From: Inia geoffrensis
Lineage: Eukaryota; Chordata; Mammalia; Artiodactyla; Iniidae
NCBI GenBank assembly: GCA_036417435.1
Contig: CM070903.1
Location: forward strand, 1,175,001-1,239,000
Direction of reading: 5' to 3'
DNA: 64,000 bases
A program made the position numbers and the translations under genes. The notes beneath the pieces were generated by a model. That model made no database searches, had not been told where the DNA came from, and saw only the letters and a list, made by a program, of their open reading frames with translations. Shown one piece after another: positions 23,997 to 32,315 of the stretch. Positions within the stretch are counted from its first letter, which is position 1; every line of letters starts with the position of its first letter.

Positions 23997-25296
23997 TGAG
24001 CGCATGCGCAGCTGTATTTTCAGGGTGGGGCAGGCTCTCTAGGCCCCTCGAGCTCTGGACAGCTCAGGAGTCAGTTTCTCTCCTTCTAGGTTTCCTTGCA
24101 AGGACATTCCCCCTCCTCCTTCTTTTAAAGGAAAACAAGAGTGCCTTGAAAAACAAGTTTTGCTGAAATTCAAGACTACCTCAGAGGCCTTATTCCTGAA
24201 CCCTGAAGACTCCCCATCTGTGCTGCCCCTCCAAAGAGCCTGCCTTGGACAAAAGTTCCTTCCCTCTGCTTAGATCCCTTACCCAGGTGCCTGTGAACCC
24301 CAGGATGACAGACACCCCCGGACACGGGGACCCATGGGGTCTTGGCCGTGTTCTGTTAAGCCTAAACCCTGCAGGCCCACCCAGGGAGTTGGGGGGAGGG
24401 AGGGCCACGGCCATCGGCGGAGACCTGGACCCACTGATGGACCCTGGTGGTGAGAAAGGGTGGGACACGCGGGTCTGGGGGTTGGGGTGTGCGGGGAGCT
24501 GACAGAGCCTGAGCCCGAAGTCCCATGTGGGAGGGGCCCGAGACAAGGCGACTCAAAGCCTAGGGCTCTGGCATGGCCGCAGGCATCCTGCAAATGTCCA
24601 CAGGGCGAGGTCCTACTTTCTCGGCCCTGAAGGAATGACCCGTGGGCAGACGCCGCCTTAGCACATGTGACTCCGGTGCTGCCTCCGGGAGAGGGGACCG
24701 CAGGCAGCACTGAGCCCCCAGGCTCGTAAGCCCGCCCAGCCAAGGTCCCACCAGGTCTCTGGCTATGGGGGAAAACACGACGCCATTCAAGAGCATCAGA
24801 ATGACAGCGGCAAAGCTTAAACAAAACAGCAGAAGTCGTTACTTATTTGTTTTTCTGGTCAAGTACAGCACAGAGACAGACTTGGGAAAATGCATCATTT
24901 GGGGTCAGAAAAAATGTTCAAATCAGCAAATGGGGCTTAAGTTTTTGACTCCCAAGGGTCATTTTGAAGCGTTTCTAGAACAAACTGAGCCCCTGCTAAG
25001 TCAGACATTCACATACCTTTGCTCTTCTCCAACATCTAGAGCGGCAATTATTATCCCATTCCAAGGGGACTTGGTCCCAGCAGGGAAAGGAGCCTGTGTT
25101 CTCCCAGCACGGGGGGAGGGGTGGGCGGCACGCAAGCCCTGCTGAGGCTGCTTCCTGCTTTTATGCTCCAGGGAACAAGAAGAGCACATTCTGTTAGGCA
25201 CCTCGCAAGGGGCTCCCTTCCTCTGGACGACCTGAGATGACGGCAAACCCTGGTGTGTTCTATCTTCTGTCCCGCCACTGCAGCCACACCATTTCT

Positions 25297-25659
25297 CGGG
25301 CTTCCCTGGTGGTGCAGTGGTTAAGAATCCGCCTGCCAATGCAGGGGACACAGGTTCGAGCCCTGGTCCAGGAAGATCCCACTTGCCGTGGAGCAACTAA
25401 GCCCGCGCGTCGCAACTACTGAGCCTGTGCTCTAGAGTCCGCGAGCCACAGCTACTGAGCCTGCATGCTGCAACTACTGAGGCCCGCGCACCTAGAGCCC
25501 GTGCTCCGCAACAAGAGAAGCCATCGCAATGAGAAGCCCGCGCACCACAAGGAAGAGTAGCCCCCGCTCGCCACAACTAGAGAAAGCCCGCACGCGGCAA
25601 CAAAGACCCCACGCAGCCAAAAATAAATACATAAAATAAATAAATTGGAAAAAAAACCG
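25297..25659 (+). mobile_element. CHR-type SINE, full length, with perfect target duplication
   Basis: tRNA-derived SINE beginning 'gggcttccctggtggtgcag'. The pol III A box 'tggtgcagtgg' is at 25310-25320 and the B box 'ggttcgagccc' at 25353-25363. The body contains several 'caactactgagcc' units and the element ends in an 'aaataaatac' A/T-rich tail. It is flanked by identical 12-bp copies of 'cacaccatttct' at 25285-25296 and 25660-25671, proof of insertion by target-primed reverse transcription. This long form is typical of cetaceans. It lies about 1.7 kb downstream of exon 2, antisense to COL18A1. Confidence 0.93.
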
Positions 25660-25671
25660 CACACCATTTCT

Positions 25672-26530
25672 TGAACCGTCACTCTGCCACCCACCGCCCC
25701 CAGGGTCTGCATTAACTTGAACACCTAGAGATCTCATCTCACCCAAGCTCCCGCACACAACATTTTATTTTTTCTGCTCTGAGGCTCAAAGTCAACACCC
25801 TTGAATTCCTCTCCTTGATTACGAAGTTTCATAAGCTGGGGTGTGGATGCTTCAGTGTCTTTCCTTTTCCCGACTAGACAGAATCCTAAAAGAGCCCTCA
25901 GGCTTACACATCCCTGCACATGTCTGAGGGCATGGCCCCTGAAGCCACGATGTGGTCCCCGGCAGTCATAAGAACCCCAGGAACCCCGGGGACCACAGAA
26001 CCTTATAAGGACAAACACTCCCTAAATGCCGCCCCCCCCCCCGCCCCCAGAGTTAACCCAAATACCTGAGGAGTTAACTGCTACACTACAAACAGGTGCT
26101 TTCCGCACATCTATTTACGAAGTGGTTACTTTTTTAAAAGGTCTGTGCTGCCCTTTAACCTGATGACCAAGCCGATTGGAAACAATGAAACAAATTACTA
26201 TGGCTCTCTCCCCAGGACACTTCCCTCCGGCGACACCCCCGCCCCCCCCCACCCCGGCTGCAGGTGACCGCTGTGCTGACCACAGTGAGCACTGTGGCCG
26301 CGGGCAGCCGGCTGCCCGGGACGGATGTCAGGACAGGCAGTCTATTTCCACCTGTGATAAAGCACCTACGCTCTGGGGGCGGGGGCGGGGGCTCCCCTCG
26401 GGCCTGGCACCTCCACCGGCTCCTCCCGGGCCCTTGCTGGGCCGGTTGGGAAGAGGACCTGGGCCGCCACGTGGTTGGGAATGGGGTCCCAGGAGCTGGG
26501 GACAGAGGAAGTTTCAGCGCAGTCAGAACG
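25672..26530. other. Intronic sequence between the SINE and the CpG island
   Basis: AT-richer unique sequence to about 26180, including an 11-C run at 26032-26042 and a TTTAAAAGG motif near 26132, followed by a gradual rise in CpG into the island. No exon is recognised. Confidence 0.5.
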
Positions 26531-27379
26531 GCCTTCCCGACCACAGTTTGCGGTCCACGCGGGAGCAGCGGCGGCCGGGCGCCGCCAAACAACGGACCCC
26601 TGCGCATTGTTCTCCCGGCGGCTGCTCGGCGCTCGGCCGCATCAAAGGGACCGCGCGCAACCCGACACCGCGGCGGACGCGGGGGCAGAGGCCTGGCGGC
26701 CGGGGCGGCGCACAAAGGCTGGCCCTGGGGAAACCTGGGCAGTTTTGCCTCAACAGGTTAGAAACAGCACGGCTGCGCCCTGCACCGCACTGTCCTCCCC
26801 GAGACCTGCTGGACTCCGCGCGCGGTTACGCTGGGGCCCAGAGGCGCTGGGAGGCACCAGGCCGGTGACGGCGACACCGGCCCGCAGTCAGGCTTCGGAT
26901 GCCCGGGCGTCTCCGAGCCACCGCGCGTGTAACGGCCGTCACCACGACCTCGGCTCCGGGACCTCACTGGCCCTCGGCCCGCAGAGCTGTCGGTCGAGCG
27001 CACCAACTTCCCCGCAGAATCGCCGAAGTTTGGTCACGACACAAGGGTCTCAGGACGCAGTTGGCCCGCACCATCCCCAGCCCGGCCCGCTCCCCGAGTC
27101 CCGGGCGCGCCCAGGTGGCGCGAACCCCCGCAGTGGAGGAATGAATGGCCGTCGCGGGACGCTGGGGCACACGGCCCCGGCCCGACCCCGTCCACCCACC
27201 GACCGCCGCCCGCGGGCCACCTGCGCGCGTGGGTAGAGCCGGGGCCGCCTCCCGGGACCGAAGCCGAGACGGGCTGGGGTGAGGACGTCGCCGCCTGGGA
27301 CCTGCCAGAGACCCGCACAAAGTGCGGCCGGAGGCGGGCGGGCCAGGTGCGAGCACTCTCGCGTCCCCGCTGGTCTTAC

Positions 27380-27474
27380 CTGGCTCTGCGGACGCCGCGC
27401 TGACCCCAAGCAACAGGACCAGGGGGGCGAGCAAGTCCAGGAGGCGCCGCCGCCGCGGTCGCAGCCAGGGCCAC
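27380..27474 (-). CDS. COL18A1: COL18A1 exon 2: signal peptide of short-form collagen alpha-1(XVIII)
   Basis: This 95-nt exon is bounded by an acceptor (minus-strand 'gtgcccgcag' before 27474) and a donor (GTAAGA after 27380). Joined to exon 1 it encodes residues 4-35: a tetra-arginine stretch (residues 11-14), then a hydrophobic core (Leu15-Val28), then Ala-Ala-Ser-Ala-Glu-Pro. It ends in phase 1 with a lone G, which would complete a Glu codon if exon 4 starts with AG as in human. Compared with the human short isoform as I remember it, length is identical and 30 of 35 residues agree; differences are C5W, P8L, W9R, V18L and R29S. The peptide targets collagen XVIII, a basement-membrane heparan sulfate proteoglycan, to the secretory pathway. 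The collagenous and endostatin domains lie outside the window. Confidence 0.93.
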
Positions 27475-27575
27475 CTGCGGGCACAGGCCACACGTTAGGG
27501 TACCGCGCGCGCCCCCGTCCCCGGCCCGTGAGCCCCCGCTGCCCCCGCCCGTCCTCGGCACCGCGCGGCCCGCAC
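27475..27575 (-). other. COL18A1: COL18A1 intron 1 (101 nt)
   Basis: Read on the minus strand, the intron begins GTGCGGG after ...CCGAG and ends 'cctgtgcccgcag'. Both sites are good consensus matches. At 101 nt and very GC-rich it is near the small end for mammalian introns. Retention shifts the frame (101 is not a multiple of three) and leaves an open but non-homologous frame that would lose the signal peptide. Confidence 0.85.
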
Positions 27576-27586
27576 CTCGGCGCCAT
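27576..27586 (-). CDS. COL18A1: COL18A1 exon 1: start codon and first residues
   Basis: The start codon is at 27586-27584 on the minus strand, in a strong Kozak context (A at -3, G at +4; 'ctagcATGG'). Only 11 coding bases, ATG GCG CCG AG, belong to this exon; the Arg4 codon is completed by the first G of exon 2. Met-Ala-Pro-Arg is exactly the start of the human short isoform, and the exon/exon arrangement (tiny coding exon 1, signal peptide in exon 2) agrees with the known gene structure. No ATG is seen in the roughly 100 bases just upstream. The transcription start, and hence the 5' end of exon 1, cannot be fixed from sequence. Confidence 0.9.
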
Positions 27587-27760
27587 GCTAGGCGGGCCGG
27601 ACCGTCTGTGCCGCGGGATGCTGCGCCTCCGCCGCGGTGCGCCGGCTCGGCCGGCCGCGCTCTGACCGCCGCGGGGACCAGGCGGAGGGCGGGCGGGCGG
27701 GGCGGAGCTGGTCAGGGGGCAGGACGGGCCAGGGCAGTGGGCGGGCAGGGGGCCGGGCAG
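27587..27760 (-). promoter_or_regulatory. COL18A1: COL18A1 5' UTR and TATA-less GC-box promoter
   Basis: Immediately upstream of the ATG on the gene strand there are clustered GC boxes: 'gggcgggcgggcggggcgg' at about 27688-27706 and 'gtgggcgggc' at about 27737-27746 (plus-strand reading; Sp1/KLF sites work in both directions). No TATA or CCAAT box is visible at a suitable distance. This architecture predicts dispersed start sites. The boundaries of promoter and 5' UTR are inferred. Confidence 0.65.
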
Positions 27761-27860
27761 GGGGCAGGGCCTGGCGCGGAGTAAACCCTGCGCGGAGCCG
27801 GGTGCGGACCCGGAACCCGACCATGGGCCGCTCCCCGGGTCCTAGCACCCCTGCGTTGCA

Positions 27861-29454
27861 GCCGCAATGTTTCTCCCCCGACACCCAGTCCCCAGGCAGC
27901 GTGGCCGGCCCAAGACCCGCCTCAGGAAAAGCTGCCCCTGCCGCTGCCCAAGGCGTCACCTGGGGTCTCGGGCTGCAAACCGGGACAAGGTCCAGGGACA
28001 CGCAGTGTGTCCAGCCCGGCGTCTCTTCGGGAAGGTGACCGTAACCAGGGGATTCGTCCTCAGGCCCCGAGTCCGGTGGGGCAACAGGAAGGCGGGCGAT
28101 TTAAACAAAGACGTTCCTCGCCAGGGGGCGACGGATGGAGGAAAGGGGAGCCGGGCTTCTCCTGCCCAGCCTCGTGGGCGCCGTGGCCGCGTCGTGGCTG
28201 CCCATCCGGCCTCGCTGCTTCCACGGGCTTGGGGCCCAGGAGGGTCGCGTTCCCCACGGCTCACTGCCTACGTTGTGCGCACTCCTGAAACCCCCCGGGG
28301 GTTGGGCCCTGCGCCCCTGCCTCCGAGACCTGGCCCAGGAGGCCCCTCCCCCTGCTGGAGGTCCAGCTGCGCCCCCCCCCCGCCCCCCACCACCCCGCAG
28401 CTCTGGGAGTTCTGTCCGGCCCTTTCCATTTCCGCAGGCCACTGCTCCCCAACCCCCAGCTGACCGCCTGACCTCAGGTCCCAGCTCCTTCCTCCAGGCA
28501 GCTGTGAAAGGGGTCCACTCCTCAGACCACCCACAGGCCTCTCCAGGCAACCAGAGCCCCTCACATCGACCTCTTAAACTTGCATTTCCCTGGATCTGGT
28601 CCCCTCATGGTTTGCAGGAAACAGGGGCCCCAGTGCGGTCAAAACCAAGGGTCCCAGTGCCATGGCCCTTGGCTTAGTACCTCTGCTAAACCCTCTGGAT
28701 TCACCCCCCTCCTTCCCCACTGCCACCTCCTGATCCGGGTTCACCTCCTGCCTGACCCCTGAGCAGTGTCTGCAGTGTAGACTCTCTGGGCCTCTCCACA
28801 CCCGTCTCCTACCACCACCACCCCCACCCAAGGCATCCTGCTGGGTACTCTCTGCGGCACTGGCACCACCGGACCTCACCCTCTCCTGGCCTAGAGACCA
28901 AGCCCCTGGCCTGGTCCAAGCCGCGCGCCCTCCGGTCACCTCTCGTATCTCCCCATCCTCCACCACCACCTCCCCGGGCCTCGGCCAGCGGGCCTCTCCT
29001 GGACCCTCCTGACAGCGGCTCGCAGCCCCTCCCTCTACCCCTGCTGGCTCTCCAGCGGAAGCAGAGGGCCTGCTGGGATTCCAATCCCGTCGCGTCACCC
29101 TCCCTCCCCTGCCTGCTTTCGTCTTCAAAGGCGGATGGGTGCTGCCCTGCAGCCCAGGCCCTGCTGCCCCATCCTGCTGTGCCCGTCCACCTGCTTGCTT
29201 CTCCTTTCCTCATCTGACTTCGAACCTCCAGCTCCAGTGAAAAATGTGCCCATGGCCCATGGCGAGGAGAGAAAGCAACTTAGAGGATTGTGACCCCATT
29301 TTTAAAAACTGAAGGAGAGCAGCATTGAATAGAAATGCAAAACTTTTTTGTATATGTGGATGGGGGGGTGGGGTGGGGTCCACGTGCTCCGTGTGTCTGC
29401 CGACGGGTATGTGTGAAGGGGATGCATGAGTCTGTGATGGAGCTGTTCCTGCGA

Positions 29455-29456
<2 letters not shown>
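27861..29456. other. Upstream flank of COL18A1, pyrimidine-rich, no gene recognised
   Basis: The CpG content falls away by about 28100. From 28280 to 29200 the plus strand is strongly C/T-rich (purine-rich on the other strand), with an approximately 10-C run near 28372. Frames here are Pro/Ser-rich or Gly/Arg-rich chance products. There is no recognisable divergent gene, although a CpG-island promoter may produce antisense transcripts. Confidence 0.5.

Positions 29457-29500
<44 letters not shown>
29457..29500. repeat. Perfect (GT)22 microsatellite
   Basis: Twenty-two uninterrupted GT units followed directly by the LTR-like element. A pure repeat this long is likely to be polymorphic. Confidence 0.97.
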
Positions 29501-29503
<3 letters not shown>

Positions 29504-29504
<1 letters not shown>

Positions 29505-30065
29505 GAACCAAACTTGGGTCTGCTCGCCCGGTTGCAGCAAAGCCAACTTACTGACACTGGGTTGTGGCGAAGGGCAGTACGGCATTTTTTATTGCAGGCA
29601 CGAGGCAAGGAGACCCGTCAGCTCACGTTCAGAAGACCCAAACTCCCTGTTGGCTTTCAGGGAAGGCAGCGTTAGGGGTGAGGGTTGCAGCTCGTGGACT
29701 TTCCTCTGATTGGTTGGTAGGGAGGTAATCAGGAGTCAGTATCATCAACTTTCTGGTTTCAACCGGTCCGGGGTCTGCGTGCTTGTGGTCAGCATGTGGT
29801 CACCATCCTCCTCCCGGGTGAGCGTCCTAGTTTCTGCAGAGCAGCTCAGAGGTCTGCGTCAGCTGCTGCGTGCATCCCTTGAGGAGGCGCTCGGGCTCTG
29901 CCTTATCGCTGACTCTGGCTGAAGCTGTCGCTGCTGCTCTGGACTGACTCCTGCTCTGTCTCCGGTTCCCTCACTTCTCTAATCAGTCACTGCTTGAGTC
30001 TGCTCTTTGGAACTCCGGGAAGGCCTAGGGGACTAAAGTTTCCTTTACAAACAAGAAATGGGGGA
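29504..30065 (-). mobile_element. LTR-like element (old endogenous retrovirus LTR), minus strand
   Basis: The sequence follows a dispersed repeat that I remember from artiodactyl and whale genomes. Landmarks are 'acttactgacactgggttgt', 'ttttattgcaggcacgagg', 'cagaagacccaaactccct', 'ctctgattggttggtaggg' and 'ctggtttcaaccggtccggg'. On the minus strand the second landmark gives a polyadenylation signal AATAAA within a CTGCAATAAAAAAT context at about 29586-29596, which fits an LTR in reverse orientation. No internal viral genes are present, so it appears to be solitary. Exact ends and family name are not certain. Confidence 0.5.
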
Positions 30066-32100
30066 CACGGAGTGGCTTCTGTACCCAGGCGGGCCCCGCA
30101 GGGTCCTGCGCGGTTTCAGTGTGTCATGCCCCTGTGTGTGTGCTGTGCTCATGTGTGTGGTAGGCATGTCCTGGGTCCTGACAGTGTCCCTTCCTGTGCC
30201 TTGTGGCCCATCTGTCCATCTGTCCGTGGGCTGCGGCCCTGCTCCACGGTCAGGAAGCTGAAGGGCGGGGCTTTTCAACCTCTTCCCTCTCCCCTGCCCT
30301 CCCAGACCAGCCGGACGGGCCTGACGGTGGGCTTGGGAAGGAGAGGTTGGACCAGGGCCGGCAGTGCTGTGTCTCTGCCCACGCTGGGGCCTGGGATTTA
30401 CCATCTCTCCCGTCTCTCAGGTTGGGAGCCCCACAGCAGGGGTGAACCCACCTTTCTGGGCTTTGGGGGGAGGGAGGGCCAGCTTCAAGGGGAGTTCTAG
30501 GCCATGAAAAGTGCTACAACAACAAAAAAAATAGACAAGTAAGACTTTTCACTGTGAAACACTTATGACTGCTGAACTTATAGCGGTGAAAGTATGTATC
30601 TTGTACTCATTTTTTTCACTGAATGTCTTATTGCAGACTCACTGCTCTGTGTCTCCACAGTTCCCACGGCTTTCTCATCTTTTTCTTATTAGAGTTTTGC
30701 TTTTTCTTTTACATCCACAAGTAATATGTGGTCACTGTAGAACGTATACACACGCAAAGAACAGAAGACCCCCAAATACCACTAAGCATCACTGGGCTGT
30801 GTGCCTTCCCGCCCTCCTCCACAAAGACCCCACCCTCCAGGGGGGACAGACCCAAATCAACTCGCCCCAGAGAAGGACCCCAGCCGTGCCCAGTGCTGGG
30901 CAAGGTCCTCGGGGCACAATCTGGGCAGCAGGGGTGGCCCAGGCCTGTGGGTGCCCCACAAGGGGCTTGGGGGGGGGGGGTGGCGGCGACGCCCAGGAGC
31001 AAAGGCCTGGGGGCGGAGCGGGCCCGGGGGAGGGCCAGCCCAAGCGCAGTACGGTTCTGGGGCACGTGGTGTGTCTGGTGAGGTGGCTGGAGCTCAGAGA
31101 GAAGTGCTGACCCGCCTGAACTCAGGTGCAGGCCTCTCTCTCCTCTGTGCCTCGTGCTGTTTCCCATCCCTCTCCACTGCAGTGGGTCTCGCGGCTCCTT
31201 CTGCAGGGAGAAATGACAAATGACACAGAAGTAAATGACAGGTGACACAGAAGTGCTGTGCTCGTTCCAGCTCATCCTGGTGACACGCAGGGTTGGGGAC
31301 TCCCAGACACCCGTCCGTCAGGGACCCGCAAGCCCATGATGCTTGATTGACGGCGCCCACCCACAGAAGGCTGTGGGTTGGTTTGTGATTTAAATCGACA
31401 CAGGGTTTTCCAAAACCACAGTGGACCTGCTAAAGTCTGGGGCCTGTGCAGCAGGCACCCGCCTGCTCCGTGGGCGCGTCCTGGGTGGGCACTGTGGGTT
31501 TGTGCAGGGAGAGAGGGTCTGTACAGGGAAGGGGCCGCGGGGCCGGGGGCACAGAGCAAGACCAGGGATGAGGAAAGGGCAGGACTTCTGACCTCTGCCC
31601 AGGCTGTCCCTTCTCCTTGTGTCCAACAAGACACCATGGGGCTTGCTGTGCTACAAAAGTAACTTTTCATCAGGAGAGGAAGAAAAGTTACATGGTAGGC
31701 AGAGCCTGCTGTGAAAAGCACAAAGTGTATCCAAAAAGCGTATCTAGTCACACGTCAGTTCTCAGGCCCTGATAGCCGGTCCACTGGATCTGAGACGCAG
31801 TTGTGGCCTGACAGTGAATGGACCGGCTGACCCTGGCCCTGGGCTCTGACCTCTGTTGGACTCTGCCCCCCCTCCCACTTGCTCCGTTGCCCAGTTTCTT
31901 CTCTCCGACTCACTGGTCACTATGTGAGCGAGATTGTATATTTATTGGTTTCCATGCTTGCTGCCCTCAAGGCCAACCCCCTACCTTGTGCCCAGACTTC
32001 ACACCTTTTGTGTTTGCGCCTGCAGCTCCTGGGGTGACGCCTGCCTCTGGTGGATGCTGGATAATTACCTGCCAAGTGAAAGATGGGAATTGCCACTGCT
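30066..32100. other. Mostly unique flank with an old LINE 3'-UTR remnant
   Basis: At about 30535-30790 the sequence turns AT-rich and resembles the antisense of an ancient L1 3' UTR ('cattttttttcactgaatgt'-like, then 'aagtaatatgtggtcactgt'). A 12-G run lies at 30969-30980. A 10-bp perfect inverted repeat GTAACTTTTC/GAAAAGTTAC lies at 31659-31668 and 31682-31691. The rest is GC-rich unique DNA with no exon recognised. Confidence 0.45.
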
Positions 32101-32314
32101 TTTTTTTTTTTTTTTTTTTTTGCCGTATGCGGGCCTCTCACTGTTGTGGCCTCTCCCGTTGCGGAGCAACAGGCTCCGGACGCGCAGCCTCAGCGGCCAT
32201 GGCTCACGGGCCCAGCCGCTCCGCGGCATGTGGGATCTTCCCGGACCGGGGCACGAACCCGTGTCCCCTGCGCCGGCAGGCGGACTCCCAACCACTGCGC
32301 CACCAGGGAAGCCC
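32101..32314 (-). mobile_element. CHR-type SINE, short subtype, minus strand
   Basis: Read on plus, a run of 21 T (the element's A tail) is followed by 'gccgtatgcgggcctctcac' and ends at 'ccaccagggaagcccgaca'. On the minus strand the A box 'tggcgcagtgg' is at 32302-32292 and the B box 'ggttcgtgccc' at 32259-32249. At about 214 bp it is a different subtype from the two longer copies; this shorter form is familiar from whale and dolphin genomes. The flanks share only a weak 'cactgc' duplication. Confidence 0.88.
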
Positions 32315-32315
32315 G

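Larger units (their letters stand above)
18576..25284. other. Mostly unique intronic sequence
   Basis: Apart from the MIR, the G run and the GT-rich tract listed separately, I see no gene. At 20660-20970 and 24770-25240 the sequence becomes AT-richer and unique; neither has a protein-like frame. A TGAA-rich stretch at about 22100-22125 could be the tail of an old L2, but this is weak. Confidence 0.5.
1..27379 (-). other. COL18A1: COL18A1 intron 2 (partial; runs off the window start)
   Basis: The donor of this intron is read directly at 27379-27374 on the minus strand (exon ...GAGCCAG followed by GTAAGA, a strong consensus). The intron then continues to base 1 and beyond. Established knowledge: in human and mouse, exons 1-2 make the short isoform, and a second promoter upstream of exon 3 makes the two longer isoforms carrying the extra N-terminal and frizzled-like domains; intron 2 is tens of kilobases long. 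I looked in the minus frames for a signal peptide like the long form's and for the N-terminal laminin-G/thrombospondin-type exon, and found neither. At least 27.4 kb of intron 2 is therefore present and the next exon is outside. The sequence is GC-rich and mostly unique, with few transposons. Confidence 0.85.
26531..27860. promoter_or_regulatory. COL18A1: CpG island over the COL18A1 short-isoform start
   Basis: CpG is dense throughout (for example 'gccgggcgccgccaaac', 'accgcgcgcaacccg', 'cggccggccgcgctc'), in sharp contrast to both flanks. The island covers exon 1, intron 1, exon 2 and roughly 850 bp of the start of intron 2. A broad CpG island over a TATA-less start matches what is known of the short-form promoter of collagen XVIII, which is widely active in endothelial and epithelial cells. 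Confidence 0.85.

Noticed and set aside
25310..25363. tRNA gene suggested by A and B boxes
   Set aside because: The boxes belong to the tRNA-derived SINE. No cloverleaf with anticodon and acceptor stems is complete.
26964..27491. 175-codon minus-strand frame containing the signal-peptide sequence
   Set aside because: It starts at a non-ATG codon inside intron 1 and runs past the GTAAGA donor into intron 2. Only 27380-27474 of it is exon.
27050..27586. 178-codon minus-strand frame starting at the COL18A1 ATG
   Set aside because: After the first four codons it reads through intron 1 and then exon 2 in a different frame, giving an Arg/Gly/Pro-rich sequence without a signal peptide. The spliced reading matches collagen XVIII; the unspliced one matches nothing I know.
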